Positions 1-8,446 of a stretch of 53,610 bases of DNA are shown piece after piece. A program made the position numbers and the translations under genes. Every line of letters starts with the position of its first letter. Within the stretch, counting starts at the first letter, position 1. Under the pieces are notes generated by a model that did not search any database, had not been told where the DNA came from, and was given only the letters and a program-made list of their open reading frames with translations. Source of the stretch: Pseudomonadota bacterium. GTDB lineage: Bacteria; Pseudomonadota; Alphaproteobacteria; Rickettsiales; UBA6187. The DNA is taken from the NCBI GenBank assembly GCA_027620075.1, contig JAQCEY010000010.1:1-53610 (forward strand), written 5' to 3'.

Positions 1-129
1 GGCGAAATACTTTATAAAAATAATTAAGTAAACTTATTATTTTTATTTCGTATTTTCGGGTAATGACGAGCTTTATTTGCATTATGCAGAGGTCTTAAAA
101 ACTTTTTTCAGTAACAAATTTTATTTAAA

Positions 130-972
130 ATGCAACCGGACACAAAAGAAATTAACAGGATAATATCCATGTCGCTATCCGAAGATATCGGAAAAGGCGA
201 CATTACATCAAAAATCACTGTTCCTGAAGATAAAAACACAAAATTCGTAATCCGTGCAAGGGAAAAAATGGTGGTATGCGGAATACCGATAGCCATGGAG
301 GTATTTAAAACTCTTTCAAACAAAATAGAACTTCAAAGCCGATATAATGACGGCGATATCATAAAACAGGGCGATATAATCCTGCAAGGAGAAGGTAACG
401 CCATAAAAATACTTGAAGCCGAAAGGGTAGCACTAAACCTTTTACGCCAAATGTGCGGAACGGCAACGCTAACACGTAAGTTCGTCGACTTAACAAAAGG
501 AACTAAAGCAAAAATACTCGATACCAGAAAAACCATACCGGGGCTACGCTCTATTCAAAAATATGCCGTCACCAAAGGAGGCGGTTATAACCATAGATTC
601 TGCCTTGATGATGCCATACTGATAAAAGATAACCATATTAGCGTATGTGGCTCTGTTCAAAATACTTTGAATAAGGCGAAACAGAACCGCCCTGACAGCA
701 TGAAAATACAAATAGAATGCGATACTATAAAGCAGGTAATCGAGGCTCTTGAAAATGGTGCGGATATTATCCTGCTTGACAACATGGATAATGAAACCCT
801 CGCAAGAGCGGTGAAAATAACGGCAGGAAAAATTCCCTTAGAAGCATCAGGCAATGTAAGCCTAAAAACAGTAAGAGGCATAGCAGAAACAGGCGTAGAC
901 TTCATATCGGTCGGAGCTATAACTAACTCACCTACAAGTGTCGATATAGGACTTGATATGGATTTTGACTAG
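130..972 (+). CDS. nadC: Nicotinate-nucleotide pyrophosphorylase (carboxylating)
   Basis: This enzyme converts quinolinate and PRPP to nicotinate mononucleotide, CO2 and PPi in de novo NAD synthesis, in the cytoplasm. The 280-aa product has the usual length. The family signatures are visible: DTRKTIPGLR near residue 131, the GGGYNHRFCLDDAILIKDNH block near 151-170, and the C-terminal LEASGNV and ISVGAIT phosphate-binding segments. No strong Shine-Dalgarno precedes the ATG, but this start gives the expected N-terminus. The last bases overlap by 4 nt the end of the convergent XRE gene. No nadA or nadB is next to it. The family assignment is secure. Confidence 0.95.
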   Translation: MQPDTKEINRIISMSLSEDIGKGDITSKITVPEDKNTKFVIRAREKMVVCGIPIAMEVFKTLSNKIELQSRYNDGDIIKQGDIILQGEGNAIKILEAERVALNLLRQMCGTATLTRKFVDLTKGTKAKILDTRKTIPGLRSIQKYAVTKGGGYNHRFCLDDAILIKDNHISVCGSVQNTLNKAKQNRPDSMKIQIECDTIKQVIEALENGADIILLDNMDNETLARAVKITAGKIPLEASGNVSLKTVRGIAETGVDFISVGAITNSPTSVDIGLDMDFD

Positions 973-1268
973 GAGAAAACCACCTCTTCATTACCCTCAA
1001 ATGCAGAAGAAGCCGCCGTATAATCATCGCTATAGAAATAATCAATGCTGATACCCATTACACTTGAAAGCATGAACAGGTCACTTGCAGGAACAGCTTC
1101 AAGCCCGTTCTCATATTCTGCTATAGTTTCTTCAGATATGCCCGTCAAACGTGCAAGTTCGGATCTTTTTATGTCCATTTTTGTACGTAACCTATATAGC
1201 TTTGAGGCTATAACCTTGTCTTCAGGACTGACTAGACCGTCAACATTCAGTATTTCGTTATTTACCAT
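969..1268 (-). CDS. XRE-family helix-turn-helix regulator
   Basis: A 99-aa cytoplasmic DNA-binding protein. The HTH lies in the middle (LRTKMDIKRSELARLTGIS, then EETIAEYENG), followed by a helix ending in MGISIDYFYSDD, which is common in small XRE regulators. An upstream ATG at 1310 would add 14 residues, but the ATG at 1268 has an AGGAGA Shine-Dalgarno about 7 nt ahead, so I chose it. It converges on nadC and is divergent from rpe. The target genes are unknown. The family is clear and the specific role is not. Confidence 0.8.
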   Translation of the reverse strand: MVNNEILNVDGLVSPEDKVIASKLYRLRTKMDIKRSELARLTGISEETIAEYENGLEAVPASDLFMLSSVMGISIDYFYSDDYTAASSAFEGNEEVVFS

Positions 1269-1431
1269 GATTATTCTCCTAGAGTGTAAGTTCAATATAA
1301 TCGAAAGCATATTAATACATTCAGAATATTAACAAATCGTTAACGAACAATATAAAAACTAAAAAAATATTAATGACTGGAAAAATTTCTCAAAATCATC
1401 TACATTAATTAAAAAAAAATTAGGGTTTTAA

Positions 1432-2091
1432 ATGCAGCAAAATACAAAAATAGCCCCCTCAATTCTTTCCGCTGATTTTTCAGAACTCGGAAAAGCCGTT
1501 GCGGACGTAACAAATGCAGGGGCGGATTATATCCATATTGATGTGATGGACGGTCATTTTGTACCTAATATAACTATAGGGGCATGTGTTGTTAAGGACT
1601 TAAGAAAAACAAGCGATTTACCGTTCGATGTTCACTTGATGATAGAAAATCCCGATAATTACATTGAAGAGTTTGCACAAGCAGGTTCGGATATAATAAC
1701 GGTTCATCAGGAGGCTTGTATCCATCTTGACAGAACCGTACAGTTAATAAAGTCATTCGGCAAAAAAGCAGGCGTATCATTAGTTCCGACTACACCTCCT
1801 GACGTTCTTGATTATATATTACCTGAGCTTGACCTTGTTTTAGTTATGTCGGTTAACCCTGGCTTCGGCGGACAAAAATTCCTTCACTCCCAACTGGAGA
1901 AAATAAGGATAATCCGCCAAAAAATCGACGCTACAGGCAAACAGATAGATTTACAAGTCGATGGCGGCATTAATACGGAAACCGCAAAGTTAGTAGTTCA
2001 AGCCGGAGCCGATGTGTTAGTTGCCGGCTCCGCAACTTTTGCAGGCGGCTCGGAAAAATATAAAGATAATATAAAAACCCTGCGTGGTTAA
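1432..2091 (+). CDS. rpe: Ribulose-phosphate 3-epimerase
   Basis: It interconverts D-ribulose 5-phosphate and D-xylulose 5-phosphate in the pentose phosphate pathway. The 219-aa TIM barrel shows all the expected blocks: PSILSADF at the N-terminus, [13 protein letters not shown] (metal and catalytic residues) near 35-47, DVHLMIENP near 66, [12 protein letters not shown] near 139-150, and QVDGGIN near 175 with the catalytic Asp. Length is normal. It follows the divergent XRE gene and ends at two hairpins shared with the convergent slyX gene. Confidence 0.95.
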   Translation: MQQNTKIAPSILSADFSELGKAVADVTNAGADYIHIDVMDGHFVPNITIGACVVKDLRKTSDLPFDVHLMIENPDNYIEEFAQAGSDIITVHQEACIHLDRTVQLIKSFGKKAGVSLVPTTPPDVLDYILPELDLVLVMSVNPGFGGQKFLHSQLEKIRIIRQKIDATGKQIDLQVDGGINTETAKLVVQAGADVLVAGSATFAGGSEKYKDNIKTLRG

Positions 2092-2103
2092 CTAAAACAA
2101 ACT

Positions 2104-2143
2104 ACTCTCCCCTTGAGGGAGAGTTAAAACACGAAGTGTTTTA
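2104..2143. repeat. Tandem hairpins between convergent rpe and slyX
   Basis: Two perfect 8-bp stems lie side by side. The first is 2104-2111 pairing with 2117-2124 (ACTCTCCC/GGGAGAGT, 5-nt loop). The second is 2125-2132 pairing with 2136-2143 (TAAAACAC/GTGTTTTA, 3-nt loop). Neither has a good T-tract, so terminator function is only possible. Read on the minus strand, the TTTTA and CTCTCC portion matches the hairpin at 34054-34080, which suggests a dispersed palindromic repeat. Confidence 0.6.
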
Positions 2144-2156
2144 CAAGGAGTACAAT

Positions 2157-2363
2157 TTAATAATGCGGTGGCGGCGACTCCTCATCTATACTTCTTATCC
2201 CCGAATCACCGCCATGCTCTTTTATTTTAGATTCAAGTTTTTGCAGTTTTTCCTTTAGCATATTTATTTCCTTTTGCTGAATATATATTTCAACACTTAA
2301 CTTCTCAATGTCACTTGCCTGATGGGCTGCCATTTCCTGTAGTTCGATAATTTCATCTTCCAT
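2157..2363 (-). CDS. slyX: SlyX-like small coiled-coil protein
   Basis: A 68-aa protein with a heptad-rich helix across residues 5-50 (LQEMAAHQASDIEKLSVEI, then KEINMLKEKLQKLESKI). It ends in PPPHY, the hallmark C-terminus of the SlyX family. SlyX function is poorly understood. It begins 3 nt after the stop of the upstream glycosyltransferase gene, so the two are probably co-transcribed. Confidence 0.8.
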   Translation of the reverse strand: MEDEIIELQEMAAHQASDIEKLSVEIYIQQKEINMLKEKLQKLESKIKEHGGDSGIRSIDEESPPPHY

Positions 2364-2366
2364 TAC

Positions 2367-3470
2367 TTAAAAAACCTTTTTGATTGCATTTATATATTCG
2401 GGTAAAACATTCTCAGGAGAAAATTTTTCTACCGTTAGCGATACTTTTTTATAATCCCATTTTTTTTGCAGAGCCTTATCAATTAAAGATACAAGTTCTT
2501 CATCATTTTCATAATCTGCTAAATAGCCGTTCTCACCGTTTATGATTATCTCCGAAGGTCCGACAGGGCAATCAACCGCAACGGCAGGAGTTCCACAAGC
2601 AATAGCTTCGGCAACAACCATTCCGAACCCTTCATAACGTGAGGTCAGCACAAGCAGCTTCGCTTTTTGCATATATGGCACGACATTATCCCTCGCCCCT
2701 TCAAATATAACCCTATTTTTTATTCCAAGCTCTTCGGACATATATTTTAAAGAGTCAATCAACTCACCCTCACCGATTACTCTTAATTTAACATCTTTAT
2801 CTTTTATTTTGGAAAACACATTTAACATCCGTTCAGGATTTTTTTGTTCGGCAAGCCTTCCTACAAAAACAATTTCATTTTGTTTATGTTCCGCTATTTC
2901 AAGACCGAAAAATTTCTTTGATAACGCAGGATATGCAACATTCAACTTTTCTTTATTTATTGCAAAAACCTCAACCAACTCATTCACCATACCCGTTGAC
3001 TGAGCTATAATATGGTCGGCACGGTTTAAAAAGGTTTTATATATTTTCTTATGGATTACCGCTGTGGAGAATCTTTTATTATTTTCTAAATGCGATGAGA
3101 TACTTATTGCATTAACACCTATAATTTTTGCATTAACCCCAAACAAACACCTGATAAAAACAGCAACAGAAGTAAACTCCTTTCCCCATACTAACAGATT
3201 TTCTGCCCTCCTAGCTTTAATATATTTTCGCAAAGCAATTATCGACTGCACTAAATACCTGATTTTACCTAAAGCTCCCTTCCCTCGCTTTACATTCAAG
3301 AAGGTTACGTTAATTCTTTCATCAATATTATATGGGGACTCGCACCTCTGTCCGATTACAACTAATTCGGATTTATATCCTTTATCGACCAAACCGTTAG
3401 CCATCATCACGGCAGCATGCACCAAACCGCTATGGTTTAACGTATGAATAAAAATATGAATGGTTTTCAT
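2367..3470 (-). CDS. GT4-family glycosyltransferase
   Basis: A 367-aa GT-B fold glycosyltransferase, probably acting on a cell-envelope polysaccharide or LPS. The N-terminal acceptor domain begins MKTIHIFIHTLNHSG. The nucleotide-sugar half has IVFVGRLAEQKNPERML and the diagnostic SRYEGFGMVVAEAIACGTP followed by a DCPVGPSEI segment, containing the EX7E-type acid pair. An in-frame ATG at 3545 would add 25 residues. The ATG at 3470 gives the usual family N-terminus and is preferred. Upstream of slyX in the same direction. The sugar and acceptor cannot be told from sequence. Confidence 0.85.
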   Translation of the reverse strand: MKTIHIFIHTLNHSGLVHAAVMMANGLVDKGYKSELVVIGQRCESPYNIDERINVTFLNVKRGKGALGKIRYLVQSIIALRKYIKARRAENLLVWGKEFTSVAVFIRCLFGVNAKIIGVNAISISSHLENNKRFSTAVIHKKIYKTFLNRADHIIAQSTGMVNELVEVFAINKEKLNVAYPALSKKFFGLEIAEHKQNEIVFVGRLAEQKNPERMLNVFSKIKDKDVKLRVIGEGELIDSLKYMSEELGIKNRVIFEGARDNVVPYMQKAKLLVLTSRYEGFGMVVAEAIACGTPAVAVDCPVGPSEIIINGENGYLADYENDEELVSLIDKALQKKWDYKKVSLTVEKFSPENVLPEYINAIKKVF

Positions 3471-3650
3471 AATAATTACATTTATATAATAAAATATCTC
3501 ATACCCCTTACCGCAGAGGGGAACTATATATGCATTTTTGTTCAAAATCCATTACCAACACAAAAAAAATGCATATAGTATGCTTTAATACTTGATTTGT
3601 TGCCAAAGATAATTTATATCTGCCTCTCCCCACGTAAGAATTTCTTATAC

Positions 3651-3727
3651 GGGGGTGTAGCTCAGCTGGTTAGAGCGCTGCCCTGTCACGGCAGAGGTCG
3701 CGGGTTCGAATCCCGTCACTCCCGCCA
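3651..3727 (+). tRNA. tRNA-Asp (GTC)
   Basis: A 77-nt cloverleaf. The acceptor stem GGGGGTG pairs with CACTCCC with one G-T pair. The anticodon loop carries GTC at 3685-3687, the T-arm has GGTTCGAATCC, and GCCA is encoded at the 3' end. The serine recombinase gene on the opposite strand uses the last 12 nt for its C-terminal codons and stop, so this tRNA is the likely attB site of the island to its right. Confidence 0.96.
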
Positions 3728-5206
3728 TTCCTTGTTTTTGGCTATATTTAGCAGTTCATCAAACGGTTTTCTCAAGGAATAACAAAGGATTCCATCTTTA
3801 ATTTGCAGGTTCGCAAGTACAAAAGACATAAGTTTGCGTTTTTGCTCTATTTGCGAACTTTCAAAAACTTCATAAGAGTTAGAACATAGTGCCAGCAACG
3901 ATTTAAGGGTAATTTGGAATACCTTATCATCTTCAACATGCCCGTCTATTTTATTGCTGATTTCATGCTGCCTTTGCTGAAGCTCCTGCATTTTTTTGTC
4001 GTATATGTCTTGTGTAATACTCTGCACTTCATCACGAAGCAGTAAATCAAGTAACCTAGATTTTTGGCGTTCAATGTCTTTATATTCTTTTGTTAGGGCT
4101 TCAAACTCGCTTAACTGATAATCAGCATGTCCTTCGCAAATTTGCTTTATTCCTGCTTTCATTTCTTCTAGTAAAGCTGGCGGTATATACAAAGCCTTAA
4201 AAATGCCCTTAATGGTTTGCAATGCCTGCTCTTCTTTGATAGGCTTGCAATCACATTCGCCTTTTGATTTTGTCGGTCTTAAATAAACATGCCCTTTCTT
4301 TTCATAGCTTGAGAACGAACAACCGCATTTAGCACACGAAACCATACCACGAAATAAAAACGGCTTAGCAGCATATTTAAAGGGCATTTTATTAGCCTTT
4401 GCAAGCACAGCTTGGCATTTATGGAATATAACTTCATCAATAAGCCTAGGATAAGGGTGCGTTACTTCAATGCCTCTTGGTTTTGAAATGCCAATATAAA
4501 ACTTATTGTTTACAATGTTATGTATCTGCGACTTACTAATCTTACCTTTTTGCACTGTTTTATTACGCAATCCCCAACCTTCAGCCATTTTTGTTATATC
4601 GCCAAGTGAATAAGTACCAGTTGAGTATTCTTGAAAGATTTTTTTAATGAAAAAACAACATTCTTCATCAATTTTAACATCACTTTTGCCATGCTCATTT
4701 TTATAGTTCTTATAGCCAAGTGGTGCTTTTGTGATGATTTCGCCTTTTTTAATCTTGTGGTCAATGCTACGTTTCACATGCTCTTTCATTACATCGATGT
4801 TAACTTGAGCAAAAACAATGCCCATATTAAACATCGCCTTTTCCATCGAACCACTTTCTTTTGATATAATAGAGTTATCGCCAACAATATGAATTTCCAT
4901 CATATCATTTTCGATAAGGCGACTTATTTCAGGATAGTGGTTAAAATTACGCATTAAGCGGTCTATCTTATCAATGGTAAGTACAACACGCTTTCCGCTT
5001 TTCTTACTTGCAGCTCCAACATATTCAAGCATATGTTTAAATTGTTTTCGCTCGCCAACAGTTGAGCTTTCAGTAACCTGATATGTTTTTGCAATGTCAT
5101 AGCCTAAACGCTCGCAATACGCCTTTAGCTTGACTGTTTGTGCATCTATTGAATGACCTGTTTCCTGGTCTTTGCTAGAAACACGAGAAAATATTACTGC
5201 TTTCAT
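3716..5206 (-). CDS. Large serine recombinase (site-specific integrase)
   Basis: A 496-aa recombinase predicted to integrate and excise the adjacent island. The N-terminal resolvase domain (about 1-145) has FSRVSSKDQ with Arg8 and the catalytic Ser10, and a TIDKIDRLMRN segment. Residues about 170-270 form the Recombinase domain (LGYKNYKN, YIGISKPRGIEVTHPYP). A zinc-ribbon region follows with four cysteines (SCAKCGCSFSS and ECDCKP), then a coiled coil about 355-415. The C-terminal EQKRKLMSFVLANL to LRKPFDELL segment recurs at 42765-43055. The gene ends inside tRNA-Asp: its last codons and TGA are antisense to the tRNA acceptor end. This geometry supports it as the island's own integrase. Confidence 0.9.
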   Translation of the reverse strand: MKAVIFSRVSSKDQETGHSIDAQTVKLKAYCERLGYDIAKTYQVTESSTVGERKQFKHMLEYVGAASKKSGKRVVLTIDKIDRLMRNFNHYPEISRLIENDMMEIHIVGDNSIISKESGSMEKAMFNMGIVFAQVNIDVMKEHVKRSIDHKIKKGEIITKAPLGYKNYKNEHGKSDVKIDEECCFFIKKIFQEYSTGTYSLGDITKMAEGWGLRNKTVQKGKISKSQIHNIVNNKFYIGISKPRGIEVTHPYPRLIDEVIFHKCQAVLAKANKMPFKYAAKPFLFRGMVSCAKCGCSFSSYEKKGHVYLRPTKSKGECDCKPIKEEQALQTIKGIFKALYIPPALLEEMKAGIKQICEGHADYQLSEFEALTKEYKDIERQKSRLLDLLLRDEVQSITQDIYDKKMQELQQRQHEISNKIDGHVEDDKVFQITLKSLLALCSNSYEVFESSQIEQKRKLMSFVLANLQIKDGILCYSLRKPFDELLNIAKNKEWRE

Positions 5207-5217
5207 TTTGTTACTAC

Positions 5218-5532
5218 TTATATATGTGTATGATTATCAGTGTTATATTGATAAGGCTGGATTTGTTCTATTTTGTTTTTAAGTTTGCGTTTAGCTTCCC
5301 TTGTGTCATATAAAATTTGCAAACGTTGGAAGAAGCCTTCAGACATGCCGAAAAACTTACATAAACGCAAGTCGGTATCTGCTGTAATATCACGAGTGCC
5401 GTTAACTATTGCGTGGATACGGTTAGCAGGCACGCCGATAGATTTTGCCAGTGCGTTTTGGCTCATGTTCAATTCGTCTAAAAACTCATATTTTAATATA
5501 TCGCCAGGGTGCGGATTTTTTAATTTTGCCAT
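5218..5532 (-). CDS. higA: HigA-type antitoxin
   Basis: A 104-aa HTH antitoxin of the HigA/VapI type. It begins KNPHPGDILKYEFLDEL, the standard HigA opening, followed by the HTH MSQNALAKSIGVPANRIHAI and VNGTRDITADTDLRLCKFFG. It would bind HigB and repress the shared promoter. It lies 27 nt downstream of the toxin gene, in the toxin-first order usual for hig loci, and 11 nt before the recombinase gene. Such modules often stabilise mobile islands. Confidence 0.88.
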   Translation of the reverse strand: MAKLKNPHPGDILKYEFLDELNMSQNALAKSIGVPANRIHAIVNGTRDITADTDLRLCKFFGMSEGFFQRLQILYDTREAKRKLKNKIEQIQPYQYNTDNHTHI

Positions 5533-5559
5533 TTTACAACCTTCCTTTATTTTACATTT

Positions 5560-5841
5560 TCAGTGATAATCAACAATTTCAACTTCTGTTACTTCGCCAT
5601 CATCCCAAACAAAACATATACGCCATTGATTGTTAATTCTTATGCTCATTTGTCCTTTTCTATTGCCCTGCAAGCCTTCTAAATTATTGCCCGGAGGGTT
5701 CTTCAAGTCATCAATTGCCATTGCAGAATCAATAATACTTAGCTTTCTTAATGCCCTGTCCTGAATATTAGAAGGAAACTTCTTTGACCTTGTTTCATTC
5801 CATATTTTTTCAGTTTCTTTACACTTGAATGATTTAATCAT
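5560..5841 (-). CDS. higB: HigB-type toxin (RelE superfamily mRNA interferase)
   Basis: A 93-aa RelE-fold toxin predicted to cleave mRNA at the ribosome. Recognisable blocks are FKCKETEKIWN at the N-terminus, LRKLSIIDSA, PPGNNLEGLQGNRKGQMSIRINNQWRI cut by short loops, and the terminal FVWDDGEVTEVEIVDYH. Length matches HigB. The start ATG has an AAGGT Shine-Dalgarno. First gene of the higBA operon, with an inverted repeat upstream. Confidence 0.88.
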   Translation of the reverse strand: MIKSFKCKETEKIWNETRSKKFPSNIQDRALRKLSIIDSAMAIDDLKNPPGNNLEGLQGNRKGQMSIRINNQWRICFVWDDGEVTEVEIVDYH

Positions 5842-5869
5842 TTATCATTACCTTTTTACTTTATCATAT

Positions 5870-5886
5870 TACGTTATACGTATCAA
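5870..5886 (-). promoter_or_regulatory. Candidate higBA operator/promoter
   Basis: A perfect inverted repeat, TACGT-TAT-ACGTA (5870-5882), lies 29 nt upstream of higB. On the minus strand it is next to a TTGATA -35-like hexamer (5881-5886), with a weak TAAAGT -10 candidate 17 nt downstream. This placement fits autoregulation by HigA. It is inferred from pattern only. Confidence 0.4.
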
Positions 5887-5899
5887 GTATAATTAGTTA

Positions 5900-7042
5900 T
5901 TATTTCTTTGTAGTTATCGGGATATATAAGTCCCTTTCAAGTGCTTCATATACATTTCTTTTAGATTTTAGGATATTTCCCCAAAATTGTTCATATAAAA
6001 AATGTACTTTTGAAATTTTAATGATTCTGTTATCCGAACCAGAAGGTTTTATATCATATTCAGAAAAAAAACTTCTAACTTTCCTATCACAAGTTAGTCC
6101 ATCATCGTAGTTCGTATATAATACATTTTTAAATAAACCCTTGTTATTCAGTGAGTTTTTTAAATCAAGAGTCTGATTATTAAACTCGTCAAATGCATAC
6201 CCTAAGAAATATACATAATTTGCTTCTTTTAAGAATTTTATAGCATCTACATTTATTTCATCAGACTTATTAACGCCTATTATTTTAATTTCATTTCCTT
6301 TAGATTTTTGGAATATTTTTAGTGCTAGTCGTTCTTCTATGTCAAATCTTTGACATTCATAGTTCTCGTCAATTGGATTACCATTATCATCTCTTTGAAC
6401 AACCTTGCCATAAACGTGAACTATGTTTTCTTTAAAGAAAGTATTAAACAAATAATCCCTTATATCAGCAAATTTACTCGGTTGAAAATATCTCCATAAA
6501 GCTTGTTCAAAGGATAAGTCATAATTAAATGTTACAATAGATATATTTTTCAATTCTTCTTTTATTTCATCCGTATCTTTACAATGAACTACTATCTTAT
6601 GATGTATAAACTTTACCCAGTTACTTGCTGGAAAATAATTTTTATTAAATCGAGGCTCTAAGCATTCATTATGTCGCTCGCTAAATCCATTTTCACCACC
6701 ATATTTACGACCCCTTCTCCACCACTTTGCTAAGTCACCATTTTTTTCGAAAGCTTCTATACCTTGGCTATACAATATAACAGCCTCTATAAGCTTCTTA
6801 GCTATTTGCTCTTTATCTGGATGGTTGTGTAAATAATAGTCTATATTTAATGGGTTGTATGATTTTATATCGATTAAAAATTCAAGTGCATCATTAAAAT
6901 CGGCTTCATTATAACTTGAATGTTTTTGTTCTATAATATCTTTTAACTTTTCCATAGCCTCAACCAACTCATTACCAAGCGGATAACCAAAATGAGAACT
7001 TGCACCAGCACCGAGTACAAAACAGAACTTGTCATTTGCCAT
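5900..7042 (-). CDS. SIR2-like domain protein, probable defence NADase
   Basis: A 380-aa protein with the SIR2 Rossmann signature FVLGAGASSHFGYPLG at residues about 6-21 and the second-half motif SIVTFNYDLSFEQALWRYF near 192. Proteins of this kind often act as NAD-degrading effectors in anti-phage defence. I see no separate partner such as Argonaute or HerA adjacent, so a specific system cannot be named. The ATG at 7042 has an AAGG about 10 nt upstream. An ATG at 7090 would add 16 residues and is less likely. It sits between higBA and a replication-like gene in a mobile island. Confidence 0.65.
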   Translation of the reverse strand: MANDKFCFVLGAGASSHFGYPLGNELVEAMEKLKDIIEQKHSSYNEADFNDALEFLIDIKSYNPLNIDYYLHNHPDKEQIAKKLIEAVILYSQGIEAFEKNGDLAKWWRRGRKYGGENGFSERHNECLEPRFNKNYFPASNWVKFIHHKIVVHCKDTDEIKEELKNISIVTFNYDLSFEQALWRYFQPSKFADIRDYLFNTFFKENIVHVYGKVVQRDDNGNPIDENYECQRFDIEERLALKIFQKSKGNEIKIIGVNKSDEINVDAIKFLKEANYVYFLGYAFDEFNNQTLDLKNSLNNKGLFKNVLYTNYDDGLTCDRKVRSFFSEYDIKPSGSDNRIIKISKVHFLYEQFWGNILKSKRNVYEALERDLYIPITTKK

Positions 7043-7111
7043 AATCACTACAACCTTATAATTTACATTCTTAAGCCAAAACATAATCAATAACCTTGTT
7101 TTAATAAACTC

Positions 7112-8251
7112 TTAAATCTCATAGTCCTTCAACTTCAAAGGCTCAAACTTATCAATAGCCTTGCCGATATTAGCAAGGGCAGTAAATTTAGTCTTATTTG
7201 ACAACTGCAAGCTATCTATATCCTTTTTTAACCGTTGCCATGTTTTTACATCCGCATTTTTTTCTATTAAACTTCTTGCACCCCTTATTCCCAATTCTTG
7301 CACCATTTTTATCGCTCCGAAAAGTTGCATGGTTTTTGCAGGCTTATAACCTGTCTGGCTTTGAATTTGTCGGTATGTATCAGCTACATCATCATTTGCC
7401 ATAAGTGGAATTTTCAAATCATGCCAGATAATTTGCCAGTAATGCTGTAAAACTTTCTTGGATACATCCCTGTCAAACAGGCGTGAAAATGTCAGTTTCT
7501 TTTCAATGCCGAGTTTTTCAAAAACCTGCTTAATCTTTTGCCTGTTACCAAGCCTAACTTCCATACGCAACACATCAAATTGTTTAGAAAACTTACGCCC
7601 TGAAAATAAATCAGATTGCATAAAACTATCTTTTTCAATAGCACGTTTTTCACTTGTTTTTGCTTGCTGTAAATCTTTTATTTTATCGTAAAAAGCAATT
7701 TCAAAACTATTTGTATGATAGCGGATTGCCTGCCCGTTATTACGATAGTCTGAAGCTGCCAAATCAAGCTTTTTGTTGAGGTCAATCTTGTGCAACTCGT
7801 TAATAATCATAGAACAATTTGAATAATCTATAAGCGGTATGTTTTTTGAATAATGAATTGCTGATATTTCAGAATCTGCCAACCTTTCATAATCGGTATG
7901 AACTCCCATGCTTTCAAGCCTTTTTAGTAAAGTTTGAATGACATTATCAAAATCAGTATCAATTAATTCATCGAAATTGTTACCAAGTATCAGCTTTGGG
8001 GCTGAAAATTCAATACGAAGCATTATAGCGAAACCGCCTTGACGCATACGTTTGGTAAGAGTCAGGCGTGGTTTATATATACCGTTTTTGGCATCGGTGT
8101 TTGTCGGGTTCTGATAGCAAGAAAAATTAGCACGTCCGCCAAGTTTATAATATGGAGGCTTAAATAACCCAATCGCTGAAGGTGCGAATCTGTCATAATC
8201 TAAAATCTGGAACTGGCTTTCATTCATAGTTATTACTATCGTATCCAACAT
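7112..8251 (-). CDS. Putative plasmid/phage-type replication initiator
   Basis: A 379-aa protein that resembles conserved island and plasmid proteins found beside recombinases. It has a KPRLTLTKRMRQGG segment near residue 62, an EFSAPKLILGNNFDEL segment near 82, a YHTNSFEIAFYDKIKDLQQA segment with a conserved Tyr, and a VLRMEVRLGNRQKIKQV segment. The FYDK and RMEVR blocks recall gpII/Phage_CRI-type replication initiators of filamentous elements. That link is by remembered similarity and is not certain. The ATG start has only a weak Shine-Dalgarno. Confidence 0.45.
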   Translation of the reverse strand: MLDTIVITMNESQFQILDYDRFAPSAIGLFKPPYYKLGGRANFSCYQNPTNTDAKNGIYKPRLTLTKRMRQGGFAIMLRIEFSAPKLILGNNFDELIDTDFDNVIQTLLKRLESMGVHTDYERLADSEISAIHYSKNIPLIDYSNCSMIINELHKIDLNKKLDLAASDYRNNGQAIRYHTNSFEIAFYDKIKDLQQAKTSEKRAIEKDSFMQSDLFSGRKFSKQFDVLRMEVRLGNRQKIKQVFEKLGIEKKLTFSRLFDRDVSKKVLQHYWQIIWHDLKIPLMANDDVADTYRQIQSQTGYKPAKTMQLFGAIKMVQELGIRGARSLIEKNADVKTWQRLKKDIDSLQLSNKTKFTALANIGKAIDKFEPLKLKDYEI

Positions 8252-8318
8252 GTTGCTTACTCGTTACATCTTTAAGTTTGTTCATTACGGCTTTTTCGAT
8301 AGCAAAACTGCTTGTCTT

Positions 8319-8336
8319 ATTTATCGGGTGATAAAT
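8319..8336. other. Hairpin upstream of the putative replication gene
   Basis: A 7-bp stem, ATTTATC (8319-8325) and GATAAAT (8330-8336), with a GGGT loop. TTTATC recurs near 8350. It lies in the 195-nt gap upstream of the putative initiator, where an origin or control site would be expected. Function is not shown. Confidence 0.25.
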
Positions 8337-8446
8337 ATTCATCTCAATGTTATTTATCAGCTTTGTCGGATAGGTAAGACGGTAAAGTTGTCGTTTTTCG
8401 ATTTTTGTTGTCGTAGTTATGAAAAGTTATTATCTTGAGCTTTCAA

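Noticed and set aside
3597-3782. Plus-strand frame spanning tRNA-Asp
   Set aside because: It is the translation of a tRNA gene, a common artefact.
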